64,000 bases of DNA from Acidobacteriaceae bacterium (GTDB taxonomy: Bacteria > Acidobacteriota > Terriglobia > Bryobacterales > Bryobacteraceae). The first letter of the stretch is position 1. Each line of letters starts with the position of its first letter. Positions 53,663 through 62,686 of the stretch are shown here, piece by piece. A program made the position numbers and the translations under genes. Under the pieces are notes generated by a model that was not told the DNA's origin, searched no databases, and saw only the letters and a program-made list of their open reading frames with translations. The DNA lies in the NCBI GenBank assembly GCA_019240475.1, contig JAFAYI010000006.1:248001-312000 (forward strand), in the 5' to 3' direction.

Positions 53663-54280
53663 ATGAACAACTCGGTACTCGTCCCCATGGTGGTGGAACA
53701 GACGTCGCGGGGCGAGCGCGCCTACGACATCTACTCCCGGCTGCTGAAAGAGAATATCATCTTCCTCGGCACGCCCATCGACGACAATGTCGCTAACCTC
53801 GTTATGGCTCAGATGTTATTTCTAGCCGCCGAGGACCCCGAACGGGATATTTCGCTTTACATCAACTCGCCCGGCGGCTCCATCACCGCTGGCCTCGCCA
53901 TCCTAGACACCATGCGCCTGGTCGAACCCGATATCGTCACCTACTGCATCGGTCAAGCCGCCTCAATGGCCGCCGTTCTCCTGGCCTGCGGCGCCAAAGG
54001 AAAGCGATTCAGCCTGCCCAATTCCCGCATTCTCATCCATCAGCCATCTATGAGCGGTCTCGGCGGCCAAGCGGCCGATATAGACATCTACGCTCGCGAA
54101 ATCCTGCGCATGCGGCAGTCCTTGAACGAGATCCTCGCCGACGCCACCGGTCAGCCGGTCGATAAGATCGCCCGCGATGTCGACCGCGACTACATTCTCG
54201 AACCCGAAGCAGCGCTGGATTACGGCATGATCGACCGCATCATATCGAGTCGCGCGGCCCAGCCAGTTCCCACCCGCTAG
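53663..54280 (+). CDS. clpP: ATP-dependent Clp protease proteolytic subunit
   Basis: Forms the barrel of the Clp protease. The 205 residues have the catalytic Ser in [23 protein letters not shown], the His in [17 protein letters not shown] and the Asp in the C-terminal region, with [24 protein letters not shown] 53663 follows AAGGAG by about ten bases; the in-frame TTG at 53642 lies before that site and is less likely. The usual partner clpX is not next to it; a lytic transglycosylase follows. Confidence 0.94.
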   Translation: MNNSVLVPMVVEQTSRGERAYDIYSRLLKENIIFLGTPIDDNVANLVMAQMLFLAAEDPERDISLYINSPGGSITAGLAILDTMRLVEPDIVTYCIGQAASMAAVLLACGAKGKRFSLPNSRILIHQPSMSGLGGQAADIDIYAREILRMRQSLNEILADATGQPVDKIARDVDRDYILEPEAALDYGMIDRIISSRAAQPVPTR

Positions 54281-54606
54281 AACGTTACCCACCTTACGGC
54301 CCGTCTCATCGTCAGTTATTGAACGGTGACGGCGGGCCATGGCATGTACTTGCCACATCTACTTCCTGGTTGCGACGTCCCCTCTTTGAACAAATCGATC
54401 ATTTTGAGTGACATATGGAGACTAAACCTCGGTTGGGCAGGTTCTATTACCCGGGTTCCCCGGTGGGATCTCTGCGGCTATGTCGAATGGAAGACGATAT
54501 GAGAAGTAGTACAACCGGATTTTTTCGACCTTGACCGCCTGTTGCGGCCTGAGATAGAGTAATGATTCTGTTACTATTTTCTTGAGGCATAAAGCCCGCT
54601 TATCGA
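54281..54606. other. 326-base intergenic region before mltD-like gene
   Basis: No supported gene. It contains a hairpin around acccgggttccccggt (about 54450-54467) and the promoter given separately. I compared it with c-di-GMP and c-di-AMP riboswitches and could not match either. Confidence 0.4.
54531..54560 (+). promoter_or_regulatory. Promoter for mltD-like gene
   Basis: TTGACC (54531-54536) and TAGAGT (54555-54560) with an 18-base spacer; transcription would start near 54567, 40 bases before the ATG. Confidence 0.4.
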
Positions 54607-56265
54607 ATGATGGCACCGTCTCAACGTGTTTTTGCCGGACTGGTCCTCCTTACAGCAGCTTCGGTCTTGAGGGCTCAGGTAAATAACGCAGGTCTCCGGA
54701 TTTCCGGGCTGTCATTCGCTGCCGGCGCCGCCACTGACAATGCGGGCGCCAGTCCTGCCGGGCTACCGATAACAGAGTCCGCGCCGGCCTCCGATTCCAC
54801 CCCTCATTCGCCCGAGGCCGACGACCGCCTTGCCCGTGCCAACATGCACTTCGATGCAGGTCGGCAATTCTACTTTCAAGGCAACATCGGGGGCGCCCGC
54901 CGGGAATTCGACGCCTCGATCGACACTCTGCTGAATGCCTCGGATTCGCTCCCGGATCATCGCCGGATCGAACGTCGCCTCGAAGAACTCTGCGACCTGA
55001 TCTATCGCTTCGATGTGGAAAGCCTGGGCGCGGGACAAAGCGAAGAAGCTGCTGCTTTCGACAAGGCGCCCATCGATGAGATCAGCCACACCACTTTCCC
55101 GGTGGACCCGAGCCTGGCCCCCAAGCTGCAATCGGAGTTGAACCAAACGGCCTCCGCCATCCCCCTCGAATTGGCCGATCCGGTCCTCGGATATGTGCAT
55201 TATTTTTCTACCGACAAAGGCCGCAGAACCCTCCTGGCCGGCTTCCGCCGCTCCGGACGCTACAAGGATCTGATTGAGCGCATCTTCACTGAAGAAGGCG
55301 TCCCCCAGGAATTGATCTACGTCGCGCAGGCCGAATCGGGATTCCTGCCCCGCGCGATTTCATATAAGAAGGCCGTCGGCATGTGGCAATTCATCCCGGG
55401 AACCGGCGCCAATTACAATCTGGTTCACACGGCTGCCTACGATGAGCGGTTCGATCCGGAGAAAGCCACCCGTGCCGCCGCCAAATACCTTAAAGACCTA
55501 TACGCGCGTTATGGCGACTGGTATCTGGCCATCGCCGCTTATAACTGCGGCGCGGGCGCCGTCGACCGCGCGGTCGAGCGCACCGGCTATGCGGATTATT
55601 GGGAGCTTCTGAAACGCCACGCTCTTCCGAAAGAAACCGCCAACTACGTGCCCATCATCGTCGCCATCACGATCATGGCCAAGAATCCCACCGATTACGG
55701 ATTGGAGAGCGTTCTGACGGACCCGGCGGAAGAATACGACACGATCCCATTGACGGCATCCACCAATCTGGATCTGGTCGCCGACGCCACGCTCCAGCCC
55801 GTTTCGGTCATTCGCGATCTGAATCCCTCTCTGCTGCGTTCTCTAGCGCCCGCCGGATTCCAGATTCACGTGCCCAAAGGCTCGGCCGAAACCGCGCAAG
55901 CCGCGCTCGATACGGTTCCTGCCGAGAACCGGCAAGCCTGGCGGCTGCACCGCGTCAGCGCTGGAGACACTCTCGCAACCATCGCTAGAAGCTTTCATCT
56001 GACCCCGGAGCGAATCGTCGCCGTGAATCGCGGCGCGGAATCGCTCGAGACAGGCGACACGCTGTTGATTCCCGCCGCTTACCACGACGACTCTCCGGCG
56101 CCGTCTCGCGCGCGCCGTGGCGCCTCTAAGCGCCTACTCCCGGCCGCGTCCAAATCGCCCAAGGCGGCCGCGAAGCACGGCTCCCATTCCGCGCCAGAGC
56201 ACCGGGTCTCAGCGCAGGTCTTGCATCGCAAGGCAGCCGTTCGAACTGCGAGCCTCGCCCGCTAA
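54607..56265 (+). CDS. mltD: Membrane-bound-type lytic transglycosylase with LysM (MltD-like)
   Basis: A 552-residue exported protein. The signal peptide is at residues 5-25 (SQRVFAGLVLLTAASVLRA). After a helical N-terminal region comes the SLT domain with catalytic Glu in YVAQAESGFLPRAISYKKAVGMWQFIPGT, then AIAAYNCGAGAVDRAV and KETANYVPIIVAITIM. One LysM repeat (about residues 455-500, RVSAGDTLATIARSFHLTPERIVAVNRG) binds peptidoglycan. A basic Ser/Ala/Lys tail ends the protein. MltD of E. coli is a lipoprotein with two LysM; here there is one and no lipobox. Confidence 0.9.
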   Translation: MMAPSQRVFAGLVLLTAASVLRAQVNNAGLRISGLSFAAGAATDNAGASPAGLPITESAPASDSTPHSPEADDRLARANMHFDAGRQFYFQGNIGGARREFDASIDTLLNASDSLPDHRRIERRLEELCDLIYRFDVESLGAGQSEEAAAFDKAPIDEISHTTFPVDPSLAPKLQSELNQTASAIPLELADPVLGYVHYFSTDKGRRTLLAGFRRSGRYKDLIERIFTEEGVPQELIYVAQAESGFLPRAISYKKAVGMWQFIPGTGANYNLVHTAAYDERFDPEKATRAAAKYLKDLYARYGDWYLAIAAYNCGAGAVDRAVERTGYADYWELLKRHALPKETANYVPIIVAITIMAKNPTDYGLESVLTDPAEEYDTIPLTASTNLDLVADATLQPVSVIRDLNPSLLRSLAPAGFQIHVPKGSAETAQAALDTVPAENRQAWRLHRVSAGDTLATIARSFHLTPERIVAVNRGAESLETGDTLLIPAAYHDDSPAPSRARRGASKRLLPAASKSPKAAAKHGSHSAPEHRVSAQVLHRKAAVRTASLAR

Positions 56266-56374
56266 TTAGCTTCAGCCCCTGCCATTCGCGGGCCCGCAAT
56301 CTCACACGCAGTGAAATCATTTTGCAATTCGCGTCATCTGGATGCATAGTAAGAAGGTGCGAAGGGAGGAGATC

Positions 56375-57037
56375 GTGAGTTTCACTTACTGGCTTACGCC
56401 GGACGAAGAAGACGACGACTTCGATTACGAAGATGGGAACGTAGAGCAGGAGTCGGACAAGGACGAGTACGACGACGAAGACGATGATGATGACGAGGAT
56501 GAGGAAGAAGACGAGAAGCTAGAACACTCCGCTTCAACGCCGCACAAGGGCGGCGCGCGCCACGAGGGCAGTTCCTCGCACGCGGCGGAAGATAAGCCTG
56601 GCAAAGAGTCTGAATCCGCATCCACGGGAAACGGCGGTGATCGTGGCGGCTTCGCGGAAGAGGTGATCGTAATAGAGGAAGAACAAGAGCCGCGCTCCGC
56701 GAGGAAAACTCCAGCTCGCAAGGCTCCCGCCAAGAAGGCTTCGTCGCCGCAGAAGGCTCCTGCCGCCGAGAAGAAGACCGCCTCTGCCAAACAGGCGCCG
56801 CCCAAGGCTGAAAAGAAGGCCGCTTCGAAGTCCTCAAGTAAAGCCGCGCCGAAGAGCGCCAAGAAGGCCGCGCCCCAAAAGTCGGCTTCAAAGAAGGCTT
56901 CGCCTAAGAAGGCAGCTTCCAAGAAAGCCGCGCCTCAAAGATCGGCGAAGAAGACAGCCGCGTCCAAGAAGGCTGCGCCGAAAAAGGCTGCGTCCAAAAA
57001 ATCTTCGGCCAAGAAAGCCTCGAAGAAGAGGAGATAG
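56375..57037 (+). CDS. Acidic N-terminus plus histone-H1-like Lys/Ala tail protein
   Basis: A 220-residue low-complexity protein. Residues about 8-55 are almost only Asp/Glu; residues 110-220 are Lys/Ala/Ser/Pro repeats (KKAAPKKAASKKSS and similar), like eukaryotic linker histone tails, AlgP or Hc1. It could bind DNA or polyphosphate through the basic tail. The frame opens at ATG 56342, but GTG 56375 has a strong GGGAGG six bases upstream and starts the likely conserved VSFTYWLTPDEED. No globular domain is visible, so function is unproven. Confidence 0.7.
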   Translation: MSFTYWLTPDEEDDDFDYEDGNVEQESDKDEYDDEDDDDDEDEEEDEKLEHSASTPHKGGARHEGSSSHAAEDKPGKESESASTGNGGDRGGFAEEVIVIEEEQEPRSARKTPARKAPAKKASSPQKAPAAEKKTASAKQAPPKAEKKAASKSSSKAAPKSAKKAAPQKSASKKASPKKAASKKAAPQRSAKKTAASKKAAPKKAASKKSSAKKASKKRR

Positions 57038-57105
57038 GGATGCCATTCCGCGCCGCCATTCCGTGGCGGCGCGAATCTTCGGGTAGTGAGACCGCCCTCT
57101 GGCGT

Positions 57106-57330
57106 TCACTTCCCCGGCTTGGATGGCTTGCTGACTGTGCCGCGGCAGCGTTCGAATAGCTCCAAGAGCGCGTCTGCGTATTCTTCGCTCGACCGCGAGC
57201 CCTTCCCCCCGAATCCTGCGCTCGGCGTGCCTCGCCCATACCCTGTCGTCACGGCAATGAACTTCATCAATTCGAGCGCCACCTCATCGGTGTTCTTCGG
57301 CGGCGTTTTCTCGGAAGAATCTTCGGGCAT
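57106..57330 (-). CDS. Small conserved acidobacterial protein
   Basis: A 74-residue protein, MPEDSSEKTPPKNTDEVALELM followed by KFIAVTTGYGRG and SSEEYADALLELFERCRG. I believe this pattern recurs as a small unannotated family in Acidobacteriota, with no known function. ATG at 57330 is chosen from a longer frame that runs into the divergent kinase gene. AAAGGAG occurs upstream, at rather long spacing. Confidence 0.58.
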   Translation of the reverse strand: MPEDSSEKTPPKNTDEVALELMKFIAVTTGYGRGTPSAGFGGKGSRSSEEYADALLELFERCRGTVSKPSKPGK

Positions 57331-57393
57331 TCGTCGTGTGTGCTCCTTTCCTTTAGTTCGGACCAAGCCTGATTTTCGCATTCGAACCTCTCC

Positions 57394-58227
57394 ATGCCTG
57401 TTCGCGCCCGCAACCTGATCCGTAAAATGCGCGGCGGCGCCCAAGCTCATCTCATCGAGGGCGAAGACGGGGCCTTCTATGTCGTCAAGTTCACCAATAA
57501 CCCGCAGCATCGCCGCATCTTGATCAACGAGTGGTTGGCCGCGGCCTTTCTCCGCTATCTCCAGATCAACGTTCCTGAGACCGCTCTGGTCGAGCTCACC
57601 TCCGATTTCATCTCATCGAGTCCCGATCTTTATCTCTCCATCGGTCCACGCCGCGAAATCGTCACTGCCGGCCTGCACTTCGGCTCGCGTCTCGCCGTTC
57701 ACCCGGACCGCGTCGCCATCTTCGACTTCCTGCCCGACAAGCTGCTATCGAAAATCGAAAACCGCGCCGACTTCCTTGGCGCCCTCGTCTTCGATAAGTG
57801 GGTCTCTAACGCCGATTCCCGCCAGGCTGTCTTTTTCCGCGCGCGCGCCAAGAGCTGGACCCCGCTCAAAGGTGAATCCCCAGCCCGCATCGGCTTCTTC
57901 GCCCAGATGATCGATCATGGCTTCGCCTTCAACGGCCCTCACTGGGAGTTCCAGGATTCCCCTATTCAAGGCCTCTACTTCCGCACCGCCGTTTATGACG
58001 AGGTGCGCTCGCTCGATTCCTTCCAGCCCTGGCTCGACATGGTCGCAAACTTCCCGGCTACCGTCGTAGATGCCGCATGGAAGGAGATCCCGCGAGACTG
58101 GATCGGAGAGGATGAATCTGCGCTCGAAGACCTGCTCGGAAAGCTGCTCAAGCGAGCCTCGCGCGTCGCCAGCCTGATCCACGACCTCCAGCGCAAACGC
58201 GCTAGCGCGTTTGTAAATTGGCGTTAA
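57394..58227 (+). CDS. HipA-family kinase-like protein
   Basis: A 277-residue protein resembling the stand-alone HipA-like kinases (HipA_2 type): HLIEGEDGAFYVVKFTNNPQHRRILINEWLAAAFLRYLQINVPE gives the ATP-binding lysine region, AIFDFLPDKLLSKIENRADFLGALVFDKWVSNADSRQAVFF the catalytic-loop-like part with Asp-Lys-Trp. No HipB-type antitoxin gene lies beside it, so a toxin-antitoxin role is not implied. Its substrate is unknown. Confidence 0.75.
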   Translation: MPVRARNLIRKMRGGAQAHLIEGEDGAFYVVKFTNNPQHRRILINEWLAAAFLRYLQINVPETALVELTSDFISSSPDLYLSIGPRREIVTAGLHFGSRLAVHPDRVAIFDFLPDKLLSKIENRADFLGALVFDKWVSNADSRQAVFFRARAKSWTPLKGESPARIGFFAQMIDHGFAFNGPHWEFQDSPIQGLYFRTAVYDEVRSLDSFQPWLDMVANFPATVVDAAWKEIPRDWIGEDESALEDLLGKLLKRASRVASLIHDLQRKRASAFVNWR

Positions 58228-59326
58228 TCTCGGCGGCAATCCGCGCGGCTGTAACCGGCGCAAGCAGGATCCCATTGCGGTAATGGCCATAAGCCAGCAA
58301 CAGGCGCTTCGAACCCCACGCCCCGATGTGCAACCCATCGCTCTCTGGACGAAACCCCACCCAAACCTCCGATGGCGCCGTCTCGGCCAGATGAGGAAAT
58401 ACGAACGCCGCTTCGCCGGCTAAACCGGCTGCGATCTCGTCCCGTAGCTCGCGATCGAATCCCACGTGCTCCACCGACGCCCCGGCGATCAACAGGCCAT
58501 TCGCCCGCTGCAGCAAGTACGTCCCCCGATGCCGAACGATGGTCGCGCACGTGTGCTCCGGCTGCCGATATCCGATCAGGTGCCCTTTCACGGGCTCGGC
58601 TCGCGGAATCGCCGGCGCGCCGCGCATTTCTAAATCGCTGCTCCACGCTCCGGCGGCAATCACAACCGCGTCGTGCCACGCTGTTCCGCGGCAGCTTTCC
58701 ACAGTCGCGCCCTTCTCGAAAACCTCCACGCGCGCCGCAGCGCAGTTCTCATGTATCTGGATGCCCGCCCTCCGACACGCCTTCGCCAACGCCGTCACAA
58801 GCTCCTGCGGATTCACGACCCCATCCTTCGGATAGAATCGTCCACCCGCCAATCCTTCCCTCCGCACGCGCGGCCAGAAAGCTACAATGTGCGCCGCTGT
58901 AACCGGGCGCGACTCGATACCCGCAGCCGCTTGCACTCGCGCGCGTTCTTCGAGCACCCGCAACTCCTCCGGCGAATACGCCAGATCGAGGCCCCCGCAC
59001 TCCTGGTAATCGATCCCCAGTCCCGAAGCCTGTTCCAAATTCTCGACGAATCGCCCGTAAAGGTCCCGCGATTCTATCGCAAGCGATGCAAGGGCCGACG
59101 GTCCTTCCACTTCCCCGCCCGGCGACAACATGCCTGCCGCCGCCCAACTCGCCTCGCCTCCAAAGCGCCCCTTCTCGTAAACTGTGCTGCGCCAACCGGC
59201 TCGCGCCAGCTCCCATGCGATCGACAGCCCGATCAACCCGCCGCCTATAACGGCAATCGAGTCATCGGCGTCCTCGGCGCTTTGTTCTTCGGCTTTGAGG
59301 TTTTCGGCTTCGCCGTCTTGGCTCAC
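58202..59326 (-). CDS. thiO: Glycine oxidase ThiO-like FAD enzyme
   Basis: FAD-dependent D-amino-acid/glycine oxidase that supplies dehydroglycine for the thiazole of thiamine. The 374 residues contain the dinucleotide-binding SIAVIGGGLIGLSIAWELARAGW, EASWAAAGMLSPGGEVEG (ThiO hallmark), AVVIAAGAWSSDL, RAEPVKGHLIGYRQP and the C-terminal LAYGHYRNGILLAPVTAARI. GTG 59326 overlaps the stop of the LysR gene (GTGA), so it is translationally coupled; the longer frame upstream is only the LysR gene in another phase. thiD is at 31 kb. Confidence 0.9.
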   Translation of the reverse strand: MSQDGEAENLKAEEQSAEDADDSIAVIGGGLIGLSIAWELARAGWRSTVYEKGRFGGEASWAAAGMLSPGGEVEGPSALASLAIESRDLYGRFVENLEQASGLGIDYQECGGLDLAYSPEELRVLEERARVQAAAGIESRPVTAAHIVAFWPRVRREGLAGGRFYPKDGVVNPQELVTALAKACRRAGIQIHENCAAARVEVFEKGATVESCRGTAWHDAVVIAAGAWSSDLEMRGAPAIPRAEPVKGHLIGYRQPEHTCATIVRHRGTYLLQRANGLLIAGASVEHVGFDRELRDEIAAGLAGEAAFVFPHLAETAPSEVWVGFRPESDGLHIGAWGSKRLLLAYGHYRNGILLAPVTAARIAAEINANLQTR

Positions 59327-60237
59327 GCCCGTTCCTGCTGAAGGGCCTCCGGCTGCTCTCCGCTCGCGCGCTTCACGACTTCCAAAAACGCCTTCGCCGC
59401 GTGGCTCAGCGCTCGCCGCGCCGGATACACCAGCCGGATCTTGCGCTCCACATTCAACTCCTTCACCCGGATCTCGCGCAACAAGTCCTGGCGAATTTCT
59501 TGCTCCACGCACATGCGCGGCAGAAACGCCAACCCCTCATTGTCCTGAACCAGGCGCCGGATCGTCTCCACCGTCGGCATCTCCACGTCCATGTTCAATG
59601 GCACCCGGTGCCTTTGAAACTCCCGAATCACGGTCTCGCGATATGGCGAAAGCACGTTATGCGCGATGAACGTTTCCATGTCCAGTTCCGAAATGGACAC
59701 CTCTGTGCGCCCCGCAAACCGATGCTCCGGCGACACGATCAATGTCAAACGATCCGTGTAGATGACCTGCGTCGACAGATGATCGTCGCCCGGATCGTAG
59801 CTGATTACCCCCAGTTCCAGCTCTCCGTCCAGCAACTGCGAAGGAATCTTGCTCGATTCCGATCGCCGCACCTGCACCTTCACCTTCGGGAACAGGCGCC
59901 GGTACTGCTCGATGTGCTGGATCAGGTAAAGCGTCGTGGATTCGTTCGCCCCGATCGACAACCTACCCGCATAGTTGTCCTTTAGCTCCCGGAGCGCATT
60001 CTCCAGCTCGCCTTCCAGATTCTGAAACCGCCGCGCATACTCGAGCACCACGCGCCCGGCATCGGTCAGCAGCAATTCTCTGCCTGCCCGATCGATTAAT
60101 TTTTCTTTTAAGTCGCTCTCCAATCGCTGAATTGCGATGGAAATAGCGGGCTGCGTTCGCAGCAATTTTTCTCCGGCGCGCGAAAAGCTGCGCTCGGTGG
60201 CAACTGTCAGAAACACCTTCAGCGGGTAGAGTTCCAT
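59323..60237 (-). CDS. LysR-family transcriptional regulator
   Basis: A 304-residue LysR regulator. The N-terminal winged helix-turn-helix reads LKVFLTVATERSFSRAGEKLLRTQPAISIAIQRLESDL. The co-inducer domain starts with YAGRLSIGANESTTLYLI and has two subdomains ending with RALSHAAKAFLEVV. It most resembles CysB/CbbR-like members. It is divergent from leuA and coupled to thiO downstream, so it probably controls the leucine operon, its own operon, or both. Confidence 0.9.
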   Translation of the reverse strand: MELYPLKVFLTVATERSFSRAGEKLLRTQPAISIAIQRLESDLKEKLIDRAGRELLLTDAGRVVLEYARRFQNLEGELENALRELKDNYAGRLSIGANESTTLYLIQHIEQYRRLFPKVKVQVRRSESSKIPSQLLDGELELGVISYDPGDDHLSTQVIYTDRLTLIVSPEHRFAGRTEVSISELDMETFIAHNVLSPYRETVIREFQRHRVPLNMDVEMPTVETIRRLVQDNEGLAFLPRMCVEQEIRQDLLREIRVKELNVERKIRLVYPARRALSHAAKAFLEVVKRASGEQPEALQQERA

Positions 60238-60266
60238 AACGCCTTTCGGCTCAGGAGCTTAGTCCC

Positions 60267-60281
60267 ATAATTATATCTTAT
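60267..60281. promoter_or_regulatory. Candidate LysR-binding site in leuA/lysR intergenic region
   Basis: ataattatatcttat contains ATAA-N7-TTAT, an inverted repeat of the kind bound by LysR proteins, in the 136-base gap between the divergent LysR gene and leuA. It lies about 15 bases upstream of the -10 box given for leuA. Confidence 0.4.
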
Positions 60282-60296
60282 GCTACATGCCAACAG

Positions 60297-60302
60297 TATA
60301 AA
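60297..60302 (+). promoter_or_regulatory. -10 box for leuA
   Basis: TATAAA with no good -35 at 17 bases, as expected for a promoter that needs an activator. It is close to the palindromic site upstream. Confidence 0.35.
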
Positions 60303-60373
60303 TTTGCATGATCTCCCCCACTCGCCCTACGATGGGGATGGAAATAGCTTTCGATAAAGAACAGGAGTACCCC

Positions 60374-61573
60374 TTGAGCCGCGTCTATATATTTGATACC
60401 ACTTTGCGAGATGGCGAGCAGTCTCCCGGGTGTAGTATGACCACGCCCGAGAAATTGAAAATGGCTGCCCACCTCGTAGATCTCGGTGTCGATATTCTGG
60501 AAGCAGGATTCCCTATCGCGTCCGAAGGCGATTTCGAAGCCGTCGATGCGGTGAGCAAACAGTATCCCTGGGTACAGGTCGCCGCTCTCGCGCGCGCCTG
60601 CACTCTCGATGTCGAACGCGCGGCCCGCGCCTTGCATCATGCCAAACGTCCACGCATCCATACTTTCATTGCCACAAGCGACGTCCATTTGAAATTTAAG
60701 TTACGCAAGACCCGCGAGCAAGTCTTGAACGACGCGTGCGCCGCCGTAGCTCTCGCCCGCAATTATACGGATGATGTAGAGTTCTCGGCAGAAGATGCCA
60801 CGCGCACCCAGATCGAATATCTCGAACAGGTCTGCAATGCCGTGGTCGAAGCCGGAGCGCGCACAGTGAATCTGCCCGATACGGTCGGCTACTCGGTCCC
60901 GGAAGAATACGCCGACCTGATCGGCCGCATCGTCAGACTTCTCGGCGACCGCGCCACCGTTAGCGTGCACTGCCATGACGATCTCGGGCTAGCAGTCGCC
61001 AATTCGCTTGCCGCCGTGAATGCCGGCGCCCGGCAGATCGAATGCACCATCAACGGCATCGGGGAGCGCGCCGGCAATGCCGCTCTCGAAGAAGTCGTCA
61101 TGACCATGAAGACGCGTCATGACCGCCTGCCCTTCGAAACCAAGATCAACACCGAAAAACTTTATGGCGCAAGCCGCGCGTTAACCGACATCATCACCTT
61201 CGGGCCCCAGCCCAACAAAGCCATCGTCGGGGAAAACGCCTTTGCTCATGAAGCGGGCATTCATCAGGACGGCTACCTCAAAGAGAAAAGCACCTACGAG
61301 ATCATGGACCCGGCCAGTGTCGGCGTGCCCGAAAGCCGCATCGTGCTCGGCAAGCACAGCGGTCGCCACGCGCTTAAACAGCGCGCCGAGGATCTAGGGT
61401 TTCATCTCACCGGTGAACAGCTCAACGAGGTCTACCATCAATTCACCATGATCGCCGACAACAAAAAAGGACTCCGTAACGACGAGATCGCGGCATTGGT
61501 CGAACAGGTGACCGGCCGCCGCGGCGACCCCGAACCCGTGGGCGCTCAGGCAACAGCCGCCAACACGCGATGA
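60374..61573 (+). CDS. leuA: 2-isopropylmalate synthase lacking the C-terminal regulatory domain
   Basis: First committed step of leucine synthesis: acetyl-CoA plus 2-oxoisovalerate. The TIM-barrel catalytic domain has VYIFDTTLRDGEQSPGCSM (metal-binding Asp), LEAGFPIASEGDF, EFSAEDATRT, NLPDTVGYSVP, VSVHCHDDLGLAVANSL and INGIGERAGNAALEEVVM. The subdomain with AHEAGIHQDGYLK and LGKHSGRHALKQR follows, but the protein stops after ADNKKGLRNDEIAALVEQV. At 399 residues it lacks the usual allosteric leucine-binding domain of about 110 residues. TTG at 60374, with AGGAG six bases upstream, is preferred to the upstream ATG at 60308. It overlaps leuB by four bases. Confidence 0.92.
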   Translation: MSRVYIFDTTLRDGEQSPGCSMTTPEKLKMAAHLVDLGVDILEAGFPIASEGDFEAVDAVSKQYPWVQVAALARACTLDVERAARALHHAKRPRIHTFIATSDVHLKFKLRKTREQVLNDACAAVALARNYTDDVEFSAEDATRTQIEYLEQVCNAVVEAGARTVNLPDTVGYSVPEEYADLIGRIVRLLGDRATVSVHCHDDLGLAVANSLAAVNAGARQIECTINGIGERAGNAALEEVVMTMKTRHDRLPFETKINTEKLYGASRALTDIITFGPQPNKAIVGENAFAHEAGIHQDGYLKEKSTYEIMDPASVGVPESRIVLGKHSGRHALKQRAEDLGFHLTGEQLNEVYHQFTMIADNKKGLRNDEIAALVEQVTGRRGDPEPVGAQATAANTR

Positions 61574-62673
61574 ATCTGGAAATTCTGCTACTCGCCGGTG
61601 ATGGAATCGGCGTCGAAGTCACGCGCGAAGCCGAGAAAGTTCTGCGCCATGTCGCCGAAGCCTTCGGGCATTCCTTGTCGGTGAGCCGCGGCCTGCTCGG
61701 GGGCGCCGCCATTCACCGGCACGGCGATCCGTTCCCCGAAGAAACGCGCAAACTTGCGCTTGAAGCCGACGCCACTCTGCTCGGCGCCGTCGGCCTTCCT
61801 GAGTTCGATAACGCCCCGCCCGAGAAGCGGCCCGAGCGCGGCCTGCTCGGCATCCGCAAAGCTCTCGGCGTCTACGCCAACCTGCGTCCCGTAGAATGCT
61901 ATCGTGCGCTGCTCGCTTGTTCGCCTCTCAAGAACGAACTCGTCGAAGGGGCCGACCTGCTCATTGTCCGTGAACTGACCGGCGGCCTCTACTACGGCGC
62001 GCCGCGCGGCATCTCAGGCTCGGGCGCCGAAGAGCGCGGCGTCAACACCATGACCTACACCCGCGCTGAAATCGAGCGCATCGCGCACATGGCGTTTCAG
62101 CTCGCGCAAAAGCGTCGCAAGAAGGTCACCAGCGTCGACAAATCGAATGTGCTCGAGACCTCGCAGCTTTGGCGCCGCGTCGTCACCGAAGTCTCCGCGC
62201 AATATAACGACGTCTCGCTCGATCACATGCTGGTCGACAACTGCGCCATGCAGCTCGTCATGAATCCCAAGCGCTTCGACGTCGTCGTCACCGAAAATAT
62301 GTTCGGCGATATCTTGAGCGACGAAGCCGCCGTGCTCGCCGGCTCTATTGGAATGCTGCCTTCTGCATCCCTCGGCGGCAAGCGCGAATCGGGCGCCTGG
62401 ACCGGCCTCTACGAACCCGTACATGGTTCTGCGCCCGATATCGCCGGTCAAAATAAAGCTAATCCGCTCGGCGCAATCGGCTCCGTCGGCGCCATGCTTC
62501 AGTACAGCTTCGGTTTAGTCGAAGAAGCGCGCGCCGTCAGCCGCGCCATCGAAGAGGTTCTAATCAGCGGGCGCGTAACAGCCGACCTGCGGCCCTCCGG
62601 CCCGCCCGCGACCACCAGCGAAGTGGGCGACGCCGTCTGCGCCGCGCTCGCCGTTCGCGCCGCCTCCGCATAG
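61570..62673 (+). CDS. leuB: 3-isopropylmalate dehydrogenase
   Basis: Oxidatively decarboxylates 3-isopropylmalate with NAD+. The 367 residues contain [86 protein letters not shown] and [28 protein letters not shown], then [22 protein letters not shown]. Start ATG overlaps the leuA stop (ATGA). Confidence 0.95.
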   Translation: MNLEILLLAGDGIGVEVTREAEKVLRHVAEAFGHSLSVSRGLLGGAAIHRHGDPFPEETRKLALEADATLLGAVGLPEFDNAPPEKRPERGLLGIRKALGVYANLRPVECYRALLACSPLKNELVEGADLLIVRELTGGLYYGAPRGISGSGAEERGVNTMTYTRAEIERIAHMAFQLAQKRRKKVTSVDKSNVLETSQLWRRVVTEVSAQYNDVSLDHMLVDNCAMQLVMNPKRFDVVVTENMFGDILSDEAAVLAGSIGMLPSASLGGKRESGAWTGLYEPVHGSAPDIAGQNKANPLGAIGSVGAMLQYSFGLVEEARAVSRAIEEVLISGRVTADLRPSGPPATTSEVGDAVCAALAVRAASA

Positions 62674-62686
62674 CCACAGAAATCCC

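Noticed and set aside
54422..54616. 64-codon minus-strand frame and a GGGGAACCC element resembling a c-di-AMP (ydaO) riboswitch
   Set aside because: Only a short match, on the wrong strand for the lytic transglycosylase, and without the other conserved core segments.
56394..56922. Long minus-strand frames of Phe/Ser/Glu-rich protein opposite the H1-like gene
   Set aside because: They are antisense products of Lys/Ala and Asp/Glu codons in the plus-strand gene.
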